Shown one piece after another: positions 45,129-54,220 of a stretch of DNA of 64,000 nucleotides. The stretch is from Chitinophagaceae bacterium (GTDB lineage Bacteria > Bacteroidota > Bacteroidia > Chitinophagales > Chitinophagaceae): contig JAEUVJ010000006.1 in NCBI GenBank assembly GCA_016787085.1, positions 23,824 through 87,823 of the forward strand, given 5' to 3'. The notes under the pieces are model-generated. The model saw nothing but the letters and a program-made list of their open reading frames with translations. It did not search any database and had not been told where the DNA came from. Both the position numbers and the translations under genes were made by a program. Every line of letters starts with the position of its first letter. Positions within the stretch are counted from its first letter, which is position 1.

Positions 45129-46577
45129 ATGACAAACTCCGGACAGCAACAGAAAATGACCAATTTCAGGTGGGCGATCTGCTCATTGCTATTCTTTGCA
45201 ACAACTATCAACTATCTCGACAGGCAGGTACTATCGCTTACCTGGAAAGATTTTATTGTTCCGGAATTCCACTGGAAGAACAATGACTATGGCACCATTA
45301 CAGCTGTATTCTCCATTGTTTATGCAGTATCCATGTTATTCGCCGGCAAGTTTGTGGACTGGATGGATACAAAAAGGGGCTTCGTATGGGCTATTGTTAT
45401 CTGGTCAATCGGAGCTTGTCTTCATGCGTTTTGCGGAATTGCCACATCCGGTATTCTCACAGGAAACTGGCTGGTAAGTTTTGAGGGTGCAAGGGAGATT
45501 ATCGGTACAGTGGATGATGTAGCAAGTATTGTTACGGTCAGTGTATCGCTTTTCATCTTTGCCCGTGTAGTACTGGCTATAGGAGAAGCCGGAAACTTTC
45601 CTGCTGCCATTAAAGCCACTGCCGAATATTTCCCCAAAAAGGACAGGGCTTTTTCCACGAGTATTTTTAACGCCGGAGCAACGGTCGGGGCGTTGGCAGC
45701 CCCGCTTAGCATACCATTTATTGCTAAAGCATACGGATGGGAGATGGCTTTTATCATTATTGGTGCCCTTGGTTTCTTATGGATGGGCTTCTGGATATTC
45801 TATTACAAAAAACCGCATCATCATCCCAGGGTAAATAAGGCTGAACTGGATTACATTCATCAGGACTATGCCGATGCCGCCAATACAGCCCCAACAGCTA
45901 AGCCTAAAAGCATTTCTTTCGGGCAGGCGTTTAAATATAAACAGACATGGGCATTTGCTGTCGGCAAGTTTATGACCGACGGTGTCTGGTGGTTCTTTCT
46001 TTTCTGGACGCCGGCCTATCTGAGTTCAGTATATGGCCTGGACTCTACACAAAGCGCCCCGCAGATATTTACATTATACCTGATCACTTTATTGTCAATT
46101 ATCGGAGGTTGGTTACCTACTTATTTTGTAGAAAAGAAAGGCATGAACCCTTATGCAGGCCGCATGAAGGCTATGCTCATCTTTGCTTTCTTCCCTCTTC
46201 TGGCTTTATTGGCTCAGCCACTCGGTTATATTTCGGTTTGGGTGCCCGTTATTATCATCGGTATCGCCGGTGCAGCACACCAGGCCTGGTCAGCTAACAT
46301 TTTTTCGACGATCGGAGATATGTTCCCCAAATCGGCGATCGCCACCATCACGGGTATAGGAGGTATGGCCGGAGGTATCGGATCATTCCTTATCAATAAA
46401 GGCTCAGGAATGTTGTTTGATCACGCAACTGAAACCAAAATGAAGTTTATGGGTTTTGAAGGGATCGAGTCAGGTTATTTTATTATTTTCTCTATTTGTG
46501 CTGTGGCGTACCTGATCGGCTGGACCATCATGAAATCACTGGTGCCTCATTATAAGATCATAACGGATATTGAGTAG
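45129..46577 (+). CDS. exuT: Hexuronate MFS transporter, ExuT-like
   Basis: 482 residues with about 12 membrane segments. TTINYLDRQVLSLTW in helix 1 is the anion:cation symporter (ExuT/GudP) signature, SVSLFIFARVVLAIGEAGNFPAAIKATAEYFPKKDRA is the conserved loop, and FTSSIFNAG-like FSTSIFNAGATVGALAAPL follows. It brings galacturonate or glucuronate across the inner membrane with protons. The loop near residues 110-145 is longer than in E. coli ExuT. Last gene of the pectin locus, before a bidirectional terminator. Confidence 0.9.
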   Translation: MTNSGQQQKMTNFRWAICSLLFFATTINYLDRQVLSLTWKDFIVPEFHWKNNDYGTITAVFSIVYAVSMLFAGKFVDWMDTKRGFVWAIVIWSIGACLHAFCGIATSGILTGNWLVSFEGAREIIGTVDDVASIVTVSVSLFIFARVVLAIGEAGNFPAAIKATAEYFPKKDRAFSTSIFNAGATVGALAAPLSIPFIAKAYGWEMAFIIIGALGFLWMGFWIFYYKKPHHHPRVNKAELDYIHQDYADAANTAPTAKPKSISFGQAFKYKQTWAFAVGKFMTDGVWWFFLFWTPAYLSSVYGLDSTQSAPQIFTLYLITLLSIIGGWLPTYFVEKKGMNPYAGRMKAMLIFAFFPLLALLAQPLGYISVWVPVIIIGIAGAAHQAWSANIFSTIGDMFPKSAIATITGIGGMAGGIGSFLINKGSGMLFDHATETKMKFMGFEGIESGYFIIFSICAVAYLIGWTIMKSLVPHYKIITDIE

Positions 46578-46636
46578 ATATGCTATTCAGATCATTCCTT
46601 TTCTTCTTTAAAAATGAAACTTACGGGAGCTAAAGT

Positions 46637-46667
46637 AAAAAGGCCGGTGATTCAGCCCGGCCTTTTT
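46637..46667. terminator. Bidirectional terminator between exuT and the acyl-CoA synthetase gene
   Basis: AAAAAGGCCGG (46637-46647) and CCGGCCTTTTT (46657-46667), an 11-bp perfect stem with a 9-base loop and T runs on both strands, serving the two convergent units. Confidence 0.92.
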
Positions 46668-48455
46668 CTATGCGTAAATCCTCTCAATAGCTTCTTTATA
46701 TTTCTCTGATATCACTTTCCGCTTCATCGAATGTTTAGGGGTCAGTTCACCGGTATCAACACTCCATTCATTGGGCAGTAATTCAAATTTTTTGATCTGC
46801 TCCACATGATTGAAGTATTTATTGAAGGTTTCTACCAGGTCCTTATACATGTCCAGTACTTTCGGATGGCGGATCATTTCTTCGTTAGCCCCTTCGGGTA
46901 CCCCGTTGTGCCGGCACCAATCTTTCAGATTAGGAAAAGAGGGGATGATCAGCGCCCCGACAAACTTTTTTTCAGATCCTACGATCATTACCTGCTCTAC
47001 GAATGGTGATTCTTTTAATTTATTTTCCACGGGTAACGGCGCTACATATTTGCCGCCGCTGGTCTTAAAGAGTTCTTTTTTCCGGTCGGTTATCTTCAGG
47101 TATTTATTGTCGGTCATCATGCCGATATCGCCTGTATGGAACCAGCCATCAGTGATCACTTCTGCGGTCAGGTCAGGGCGCTTGTAATAACCCACCATGA
47201 TATTCGGGCCCCTGGAAAGTATTTCTCCATCTTCAGCAATGGTTACCTCCACGCCATCAATCAGCGGCCCGACAGTACCGAATTTCCTGCCGCTTTCCTG
47301 GAAACGGTTCACTGCAATAACGGGTGAGGTTTCTGTGAGGCCATATCCTTCCATGATCGTAATGCCAGCAGCGGTAAAGATCCTGATCAGTCTTACCTGG
47401 CAGGCTGCGCCACCCGTAACGATACATCTTATTTCACCGCCAAGACCTTCTTTCCATTTACTGAAGATGAGTTTCCGGGCAAGCCCCAGTTGCATATTGT
47501 ACCAGGCTCCCTGGTTGGTATTGATCTCAAATTTTTCTGCGAGGCTATGCGCCCAGAAGAATAATTTTTTCTTCATACCGGTCAGTTCATTGCCTTTCTG
47601 CATGATTCGGTCATATACTTTTTCCAGCAAGCGTGGTACAGTGGTGAACATATTGGGCTGTACTTCTTTCAGATTATCTCCGATGGTGTCTAAACTCTCT
47701 GCGTAATAAATGGAGGTTCCATTGAACAAGTAGAGATAACTTACCATTCTTTCAAAAATATGATTGAGGGGAAGGAAGCTCAGCGACTTTGAATCATTAC
47801 CTTCACTTGGAGGGAAACAGGGAATACAGGCAATTACGTTTGAAAGAATATTACGATGACTCAGCATGACTCCTTTTGGGGTACCTGTTGTACCTGATGT
47901 ATAAATGATCGTAGCCACATCTTCGTAGGTGATCTTGTCGGCGATAGGTTTGATCTTACCGATAAGCTCGGGGGTACTCATAGCCATCACTTCTTTCCAG
48001 TGCCGGGCATTCACTACATGTTCAAATGTGAAGATCTCCTGGAGGTGGGGAAGATGGCTTTTCAGATTGGCTACTTTGTGATAGAGGTCCTCATCGTTCA
48101 CGAAAACCATTTTTACCTGCGCATCTTTCAGTACAAACTCCAGCTCATTGATATTGATCGTCGGGTAAATAGGTGTAAGCAGGGCGCCGATCTGCTGTAC
48201 GGCAAGGTCAAGCATCAGCCACTCGGGCCGGTTCTTACAAAGAATGGCTACTTTATCACGGCCCTCTACCGTCATATCATTGGGCCCGATACCCATGCTG
48301 ATCAGCCCTGCACTGAGGTGGCTGACCATATCGGCTACTTCCTTTGTGCTGTATTTTTTCCATTGCCCGGCTTCTTTTCCGGCCAGCATTACATCCAATG
48401 GTTTCCTTTCGAGGTGGTATTCAATACAATCAAATAATCTTCTGGGTTCAGTCAT
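46668..48455 (-). CDS. Long-chain acyl-CoA synthetase (AMP-forming)
   Basis: 595 residues, no signal peptide. The AMP-binding P-loop TIIYTSGTTGTPKGVMLSHRN, the A5-like GYGLTETSPVI, GWFHTGDIG and the hinge DRKKELFKTSGGKYVAP are all present; the long spacing and ending fit the FAA1/FadD15-type long-chain family. It activates free fatty acids to acyl-CoA for lipid synthesis or degradation. It stands alone; the TPR gene upstream has its own terminator. Confidence 0.92.
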   Translation of the reverse strand: MTEPRRLFDCIEYHLERKPLDVMLAGKEAGQWKKYSTKEVADMVSHLSAGLISMGIGPNDMTVEGRDKVAILCKNRPEWLMLDLAVQQIGALLTPIYPTININELEFVLKDAQVKMVFVNDEDLYHKVANLKSHLPHLQEIFTFEHVVNARHWKEVMAMSTPELIGKIKPIADKITYEDVATIIYTSGTTGTPKGVMLSHRNILSNVIACIPCFPPSEGNDSKSLSFLPLNHIFERMVSYLYLFNGTSIYYAESLDTIGDNLKEVQPNMFTTVPRLLEKVYDRIMQKGNELTGMKKKLFFWAHSLAEKFEINTNQGAWYNMQLGLARKLIFSKWKEGLGGEIRCIVTGGAACQVRLIRIFTAAGITIMEGYGLTETSPVIAVNRFQESGRKFGTVGPLIDGVEVTIAEDGEILSRGPNIMVGYYKRPDLTAEVITDGWFHTGDIGMMTDNKYLKITDRKKELFKTSGGKYVAPLPVENKLKESPFVEQVMIVGSEKKFVGALIIPSFPNLKDWCRHNGVPEGANEEMIRHPKVLDMYKDLVETFNKYFNHVEQIKKFELLPNEWSVDTGELTPKHSMKRKVISEKYKEAIERIYA

Positions 48456-48540
48456 GTGGCAATCGTTTTAGGAAAATGAAGCATTCTGATCAGGTCTGTT
48501 TGCTCTTTCTGTAACAAATTAGGCAAAAACCAAAATATAA

Positions 48541-48573
48541 AAAAGCCTGCCGGGTATTCACCGGCAGGCTTTT
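48541..48573 (-). terminator. Intrinsic terminator after the TPR gene
   Basis: AAAAGCCTGCCGG (48541-48553) and CCGGCAGGCTTTT (48561-48573): a perfect 13-bp stem with a 7-base loop, 21 bases beyond the stop of the minus-strand TPR gene. Confidence 0.92.
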
Positions 48574-48593
48574 ACAAACAGTTGCTGTCCGTA

Positions 48594-49607
48594 TCATTGA
48601 TAATATTGACCAACCGGCATTTTAAAAATGCGGTTTTTCTGAAAATTCGTAAAGGCAGTGAATTGTTCCGTATGTGTTTTGGTCCAGTTGTCGTATGCCG
48701 CCAGGTTATCCACCGGGCCAAACAGCCATTGATTATAGGCGTCAAACATGCCTTCTTTCAGCAATTGCTGGTGAAAATCGAATAATTTAAAAGGGAATTT
48801 AGCGGCATTTGATGTAAACCAGTCAAGGATGAACCGGGAGCGGATCATGGTGATCGTTTCAAGAGTCAGCCCTTTATTAGCTAATGAGGATTGCTTATTC
48901 ATTCCCTGCAGAAAGGCTTTGGCAAACTCACTTTTATTCTTTTCTTCTCCTTTCAGCAGATCGGCCTCGGCAAATAGTTTCTCTTTATATCCCTGCAATA
49001 AAAGCTGTTTCATGGCAGCACCCCTGTCCGACAGGCTTTCCATATTTATGAATATCTCGCCATAGATCAGGCTCCACACTTTGTCTTTGGTAAAGAAATA
49101 AAAAAGGGCCGCATTATAGTAGTTTCCGGAATACCCAGGGTCATTCTGCATTCCTTTTTGCCATTGTTCAATTGCGGAATAGTCTTTCAGCGACCATAAC
49201 AATTCCCCGTATTCACTATACAATGGCCCGCTTTTGGGAAATTTCTTCAATCCCTTTTTGTAGGCTTTCTCGCATTCTTTAGGCTGCTCCAATGCTTTGT
49301 AGACATTACCTGCCAGCTGATAACAAACCACATCCGCATCGTTGCGGTCCAGCAGGGATTCTGTTCCTTCCAGGGCCCTGGTATAATCTCTTTTCAGGTA
49401 ATAGCACATCACAAGATCCTTTTGCATCTCCAGGTTCTTCTTGTCCTGGTTCAGAGCTCTCACCAGAACAATGATCGCATTATCAAAATCGCCGGAGCGC
49501 ATAAAAGTTTTTGCATTTTCATGCAGGGTCTTTGGGTCATCGCCGGGCTGGGCAAAAGAACTGATGGCAAAAAATGCAGCAACCAGTATGGAAAAAAGGT
49601 GTTTCAT
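48594..49607 (-). CDS. Exported tetratricopeptide-repeat protein
   Basis: 337 residues with a cleaved signal peptide (LFSILVAAFFAISSFAQ). Residues about 28-180 form TPR-like helix pairs: ENAKTFMRSGDFDNAIIVLVRALNQD, DVVCYQLAGNVYKALEQPKECEKAYKKGL and SEYGELLWSLKDYSAIEQWQKGM. The C-terminal half is helical without a known domain. Periplasmic or outer-membrane-associated scaffold; partner unknown. Confidence 0.8.
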   Translation of the reverse strand: MKHLFSILVAAFFAISSFAQPGDDPKTLHENAKTFMRSGDFDNAIIVLVRALNQDKKNLEMQKDLVMCYYLKRDYTRALEGTESLLDRNDADVVCYQLAGNVYKALEQPKECEKAYKKGLKKFPKSGPLYSEYGELLWSLKDYSAIEQWQKGMQNDPGYSGNYYNAALFYFFTKDKVWSLIYGEIFINMESLSDRGAAMKQLLLQGYKEKLFAEADLLKGEEKNKSEFAKAFLQGMNKQSSLANKGLTLETITMIRSRFILDWFTSNAAKFPFKLFDFHQQLLKEGMFDAYNQWLFGPVDNLAAYDNWTKTHTEQFTAFTNFQKNRIFKMPVGQYYQ

Positions 49608-49678
49608 ATTACAAATTAAAACAAACAGATGCTATTAAGCCGGAAGCTGTTGCAAGATTAACAAATTAAATCCTGCAC

Positions 49679-50899
49679 TCAGATCAGGTGTGTCAGCAGG
49701 CCGTCCCTCAGCTTCGGCTCGAACCAAGTGCTTTTTGGCGGCATCACATTCCCGCTGTCAGCAATATTAAACAATTGCTCAATGGTGACCGGGTAAAGGC
49801 TGAAGGCCACTTTCATCTCACCGCTGTTCACTCTTTTTTCGAGTTCTCCCAAGCCACGTATGCCGCCGACAAAATCTATCCGCTTATCAGTACGCTGGTC
49901 TTTTATATCAAGCAGTTTGTCTAATATATTGTTAGAAAGAATGGTCACATCTAATACGCCGATCGGGTCGGTGGTATAGGTTCCTTCCCGGGAGTTAAGA
50001 ATATACCATTGCCTGTCGAGGTACATACCGAATTCATGTAATTGTGATGGCTTTACTGCTTCGGGGCTTTGAGTGATGGTAAAGTCATCCTGTAAGGCGC
50101 TGATCAGGTCTTCTTTACTCAGACCGTTCAGGTCTTTTACTACCCGGTTATAGTCAAGGATGGCTAATTCACTGTCAGGAAAAATAGTGGTCAGGAAGTA
50201 TTTGGCCGCATCACTGTCCGCTAACTGCTGGCTTACTTTGGCCGCAGAAGCAGCACGATGGTGACCGTCGGCGATATAGGTGGCGGGAACTTTCGCAGCA
50301 AAAGTTTTAGTAATGGTATTAACAGTATTGTCGTCATTGATCACCCACACGGTATGCTGAATACCATCATCCGCTTTGAAGTCATATACCGGCTGGTTGT
50401 TCTTCTTCCAGTTATTGATGATATCGTTGATCTCCTTTACGTCACGATAAGCTAAAAAAACATTCCCTGTCTGGGCCCTTGTGGTTCGGATATGGTTAAT
50501 GCGGTCCTGTTCTTTCTCCGGGCGGGTGAATTCATGTTTCTTGATCACGTCACTGAAGTAATCATCTATCGAAGAAACACAGACCAGACCCGTCTGGCTG
50601 CGGCCGTTCATGATGAGCTGGTAGATATAGTAGCAGGGTTGATCTTCCGTGAACAGCACACCGTCTTTGATAAACTGCTGCAGGTTCGCTTTTGCCTTTT
50701 CATAAACGGTGGCCGTATGAATATCAGTTCCATCCGGCAGGTCAATTTCTGATTTGGTGACATGTAGAAAGGACTGTGGGTTGTTCTTTGCTTCTTCTTT
50801 GGCTTCGGCACTGTTCAGTACGTCGTAAGGTCTCGAGGCTACTTTTGATTCGGTTCCTTTTTTCGGTCTTAATGCCTGGAAGGGTCTAACATTTGTCAT
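49679..50899 (-). CDS. DUF1015 family protein
   Basis: 406 residues. Starts VRPFQALRPKKG...ASRPYDVLN and has the family's conserved YIADGHHRAASAAKVS, with two adjacent His. DUF1015 genes are very often next to serine-synthesis genes (serA, serC) in Bacteroidota, which suggests a role in serine or phosphoserine metabolism. Here serC lies 2.2 kb upstream on the same strand, separated by two hypothetical genes. Confidence 0.87.
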   Translation of the reverse strand: MTNVRPFQALRPKKGTESKVASRPYDVLNSAEAKEEAKNNPQSFLHVTKSEIDLPDGTDIHTATVYEKAKANLQQFIKDGVLFTEDQPCYYIYQLIMNGRSQTGLVCVSSIDDYFSDVIKKHEFTRPEKEQDRINHIRTTRAQTGNVFLAYRDVKEINDIINNWKKNNQPVYDFKADDGIQHTVWVINDDNTVNTITKTFAAKVPATYIADGHHRAASAAKVSQQLADSDAAKYFLTTIFPDSELAILDYNRVVKDLNGLSKEDLISALQDDFTITQSPEAVKPSQLHEFGMYLDRQWYILNSREGTYTTDPIGVLDVTILSNNILDKLLDIKDQRTDKRIDFVGGIRGLGELEKRVNSGEMKVAFSLYPVTIEQLFNIADSGNVMPPKSTWFEPKLRDGLLTHLI

Positions 50900-50926
50900 C
50901 CGGCAAATATCAGCATTTTCCTAAAA

Positions 50927-51553
50927 TTAAAAGCGGTAACCTGTTTTTAGTGCTACAAGCGTATTCGCATCACCATTCGTATAATTATGAAAATCCAGTC
51001 TCACGCCTGCTAATATTCTTTTGAACTGACATTCATATCCGGCACTTATTCTATAACCCCCAATAACCTCATTAATATATTCTAAAAGGGATCTCCTTAC
51101 ACTTGTTTGTGTGGTGGGGTCAAAATAATAGGAAGCCTGAAATTCCCTGTTCTGATTTGTATAACCAGCAGAAATGCCTGCAGTGATAATAAGACCTTTT
51201 GCAAAAGTCTTATTGAAAGGGTGATAGGTTATTTTAGGGGTAATTACAATATTAGTCGTATTGTAATAGGTTTTGGCAAAAAAATCCTGAGCAGACGGGT
51301 TAATTACTTTGGGTTGTTTATCTCCGTTTTCAAAAGATATTTCAGCACCCAGGGAAAAATGTTTTGAGAAGGATTTACCGGGATTTAGTTGCTTTGAATA
51401 TTCAAGATTAATCCCGTATCCAAAAAAATCTCCCGTTCCAAAACTGATTCTTCCGCCAGAAAGAGCGATAGAATTCAATCCATTTTTCTCATTTTGAGAA
51501 AGGCCTACAACCGACAATGAAAGGAGTATTACAACGAACGAAAGCAATTTCAT
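50927..51553 (-). CDS. Outer-membrane beta-barrel-like protein, hypothetical
   Basis: 208 residues with a signal peptide (FVVILLSLSVVGLSQ). The rest alternates polar and hydrophobic residues as in a small barrel (GRISFGTGDFFGYGINLEYS, HFSLGAEISFEN, NIVITPKITYHP, GLIITAGISAGYT, YRISAGYECQFK) and ends LKTGYRF with the terminal Phe recognised by the BAM machinery. I recognise no named family. It and the next gene are more AT-rich than their neighbours, hinting at a later insertion. Confidence 0.65.
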   Translation of the reverse strand: MKLLSFVVILLSLSVVGLSQNEKNGLNSIALSGGRISFGTGDFFGYGINLEYSKQLNPGKSFSKHFSLGAEISFENGDKQPKVINPSAQDFFAKTYYNTTNIVITPKITYHPFNKTFAKGLIITAGISAGYTNQNREFQASYYFDPTTQTSVRRSLLEYINEVIGGYRISAGYECQFKRILAGVRLDFHNYTNGDANTLVALKTGYRF

Positions 51554-51567
51554 AGTTAAGCGATATT

Positions 51568-51613
51568 TTATAATTCGGGTTATAAATTACGTAATTTATA
51601 ACCCGAATTATAA
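51568..51613. repeat. Perfect 46-bp palindrome
   Basis: The 23-base left arm (TTATAATTCGGGTTATAAAT plus TAC, 51568-51590) is followed without spacer by its exact reverse complement (51591-51613). It lies between two minus-strand genes, 10 bases after the stop of the lipoprotein gene and 14 bases before the barrel-protein start. As RNA it would be a very long hairpin; as DNA it could extrude a cruciform. Confidence 0.95.
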
Positions 51614-51622
51614 TTATTGTAA

Positions 51623-52927
51623 TTATTGAGTCGGCATAGTATACATAACATCCGAGTAACAATCATAAAGAGTCCAACCGTTTAGTGTACCACAGCCATT
51701 GTTTAGCCCTCCCTGATTGTAAGTATAGAAACTAGTTCGATTCCAATTTAATTGGCGAATTATATCATCTTGTGTTTGCACAGAAATGGAATATCCTAAT
51801 TGTCCTTGTCCCGTTCCGCCTGGGTTTCCACCGACAGGGGGATTAGTAAGCGTTGATGTAAGAGAACCAGAGAAAGTTTTTGTTCCTTGTGTATCTTCTT
51901 CATAAATTCCAAATATTTCTTCAGTATTGTCAATTTCCCAATCTGAATCCCAGAGATTATTAACGACTTTCCAGTTCTTCTTTCTTATATCCTTTCTTTT
52001 AATATTTACTGTAATTATATTCTGAAAATTAGTTATTTGGCCACTCGTGTTTGGTTGTAAGTATATATCACCTCTTGTGAAGCGTAATTCAGAACCGCCA
52101 CCATTACCAGTAAAGGAGATCAACCTATCATATTGTTTAACACATTTAATAACACCGATATAAACAATGTAAACTGATGTTGTGCCAGACGGAGAATTAG
52201 CTGTATTTGGCTCTGCTCCGACACCAACTATGTGAACAGGGTGTAATTCAGCATATGCATCATCTACTGTGACATTATTGTAACAAATATTATCTGGACA
52301 CATTGGTTCGTTCGGATTCCCGGTTGATACGTAGGGTTCATAGCCAGGTCCAGAGTCTGCTTCACGATCGGCCGATACGAGTGTTACTAACTGCCCAGTC
52401 TCTGTATTATTGGTAGGATCGTGAGGATTTATTGAAGGAAAATCTTCCGAGTATGGGAAATAGATACTAAGTCCATACTCATTCGTCCATATTTCGTTAG
52501 TTGTATCAATAATTGGCCAATCATCAGTCAAACGAAATGTCCGGTTTGCAGAATTACTCATAATGGCATTGAGCCTTGGATAGTTGCCTTTATCAAGTTC
52601 CTCAATAAACGCTTCTTTAAAAGTTCCTTTGACAGATAACGACTCAATAAACTTTTTGCTTTTGTAAACAGGGCTTTTATCGGGAGTTAATAAGTCTCTT
52701 AATAAAACTCTTTCATCAGTATAGTATTCGGATTTAATCGCAGAGTTCACTTCATAAACAACATTCGGATCTTTATATATTCTTTTAAGAATTGAGGTAA
52801 CTTCTTTAATAGCCTCTACCCTTAACTTTTCGATAGATGTTGTCGGAAACCTGATTTCGGAAACTGCTGACTGATTGGAAAGTTCTTTTTTACAGGAATT
52901 TAAGAGGAGTAACAGAACTGCACCCAA
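51623..52927 (-). CDS. Hypothetical lipoprotein with a doubtful start
   Basis: 434 residues. The N-terminus LGAVLLLLLNSCKKELS has a clean lipobox (LNSC). The only in-frame start is TTG 52927, which would leave the signal peptide without a positive charge. Upstream in the same frame the codons read HEKTLIS, and an ATG lies just before them but out of frame (ATGAGAAGACACTC); removing two bases would give the ordinary MKTLISLGAVLLLL. The mature part has no recognised domain; it is rich in Asn, Thr and Gly, with a segment NEPMCPDNICYNNVTVDDAY and a late GGNPGGTGQGQLGY. Confidence 0.6.
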   Translation of the reverse strand: MGAVLLLLLNSCKKELSNQSAVSEIRFPTTSIEKLRVEAIKEVTSILKRIYKDPNVVYEVNSAIKSEYYTDERVLLRDLLTPDKSPVYKSKKFIESLSVKGTFKEAFIEELDKGNYPRLNAIMSNSANRTFRLTDDWPIIDTTNEIWTNEYGLSIYFPYSEDFPSINPHDPTNNTETGQLVTLVSADREADSGPGYEPYVSTGNPNEPMCPDNICYNNVTVDDAYAELHPVHIVGVGAEPNTANSPSGTTSVYIVYIGVIKCVKQYDRLISFTGNGGGSELRFTRGDIYLQPNTSGQITNFQNIITVNIKRKDIRKKNWKVVNNLWDSDWEIDNTEEIFGIYEEDTQGTKTFSGSLTSTLTNPPVGGNPGGTGQGQLGYSISVQTQDDIIRQLNWNRTSFYTYNQGGLNNGCGTLNGWTLYDCYSDVMYTMPTQ

Positions 52928-53093
52928 AGAAATGAGTGTCTTCTCATGAGTTTAATGGTTTGGGTTAAGAATTAAATTGCAGAGGCAATATAACCGGAAT
53001 ATTAAAACGAGAACAGCAGCGGTACTTACTTTTCAATACTAATTTGGGGTTGTAATCAAAAACTCTTATTGCAATAAACTGGAAACAATTAGT

Positions 53094-54185
53094 TTATCCT
53101 TTTTTATTTGCAAAATCTTTCATCAGGTCTGTCAAGACCCTGACGCTATCTATGGTCAATGCATTATACAAAGACGCCCTGAAGCCACCCACACTGCGAT
53201 GCCCTTTTATACCCACAATGCCTTCCTGCTTGCACAGGTCGAGGAATTCTTTTTCTAATGCAGGGTCTTCCATTACGAATACCACGTTCATGGTGCTGCG
53301 GTCTTCATTGGCTACTACCGGTTTGAATACAGGTAAGCTGTCTAATGTTGTATAGAGCAGTTCTGCTTTGGCATCATTCATTTTTTCCAAAGCCGCCACA
53401 CCACCCTGCTTCTTTACCCATCGCAGGGTCAGCATGGCCACATACACGGCAAATACCGGCGGCGTATTCAGCATGCTGCCTTCTTTGATATGATTGCGGT
53501 AATCAAGTATCGTGGGTATCGGGCGGTTCACTTTGCCAAGAATATTCTTGTTGACCACGACAAGGTTCACACCGGCTGCTCCCATATTCTTTTGTGCACC
53601 GGCATAGATGATATCAAATTTGTTGAAATCAAGCATCCGGCTCAGTATATCGCTGCTCATGTCGGCTACCAATGGTACACCGCAATCATAAGGCATCTTT
53701 TTCCATTGCGTACCGGCAATGGTTTCATTGGTGGTGATATGCAGGTAGGCTGCTGTCGGGCTTACCGTAAGATTCTTAGGGATAGAAGTGTATTTGGTCT
53801 CTTTGGTTGATCCCGCAATTTCCACATGCCCGAACAATTTCGCTTCTTTGATCGCCTTGGATGCCCAGGTACCGGTATCGGTATAAGCGGCCAGTTCATT
53901 TTCATTCAGCAGGTTCATTGGTACCTGCATAAACTGTGTGGTGGCGCCGCCATGCAGGAACAACACTTCATGGTCATCGTCCAACTGCATCAGTTCTTTT
54001 ACCAATGCCCTAGCTTCCGCCATGACGGGTTCAAACAGGCTGGTGCGGTGACCTATTTCCAAAATAGATAAGCCGGTATGATTAAAATCCAGAACAGCCT
54101 GGCTGGCTTCTTCAAATACCTCTTTAGGAAGCACCGAAGGCCCGGCATTGAAATTATGTACCACAGATTTCACCGTTTCGATCAT
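53094..54185 (-). CDS. serC: Phosphoserine aminotransferase
   Basis: 363 residues from MIETVKSVVHNFNAGPS; ten open codons upstream are ignored because they would lie almost at the transcription start. Class V aminotransferase: HNFNAGPSVLPKEVFEEA, LFLHGGATTQFMQVPMNL (phosphate binding), VADMSSDILSR and the PLP lysine in YAGAQKNMGAAG; the end VGGFRASLYNAL is conserved. It makes phosphoserine from 3-phosphohydroxypyruvate and also acts in PLP synthesis. The stop lies 166 bases from the hypothetical lipoprotein's start. Confidence 0.95.
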   Translation of the reverse strand: MIETVKSVVHNFNAGPSVLPKEVFEEASQAVLDFNHTGLSILEIGHRTSLFEPVMAEARALVKELMQLDDDHEVLFLHGGATTQFMQVPMNLLNENELAAYTDTGTWASKAIKEAKLFGHVEIAGSTKETKYTSIPKNLTVSPTAAYLHITTNETIAGTQWKKMPYDCGVPLVADMSSDILSRMLDFNKFDIIYAGAQKNMGAAGVNLVVVNKNILGKVNRPIPTILDYRNHIKEGSMLNTPPVFAVYVAMLTLRWVKKQGGVAALEKMNDAKAELLYTTLDSLPVFKPVVANEDRSTMNVVFVMEDPALEKEFLDLCKQEGIVGIKGHRSVGGFRASLYNALTIDSVRVLTDLMKDFANKKG

Positions 54186-54212
54186 GATTTTATCGGCTGA
54201 ATTGATGAGGCG

Positions 54213-54220
54213 CAAAGATA
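54213..54220 (-). promoter_or_regulatory. -7 promoter box of serC (TATCTTTG)
   Basis: Minus-strand TATCTTTG followed by CGC, 27 bases from the serC ATG. The -33 region is occupied by heptamer repeats that end exactly at this box. Confidence 0.6.
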
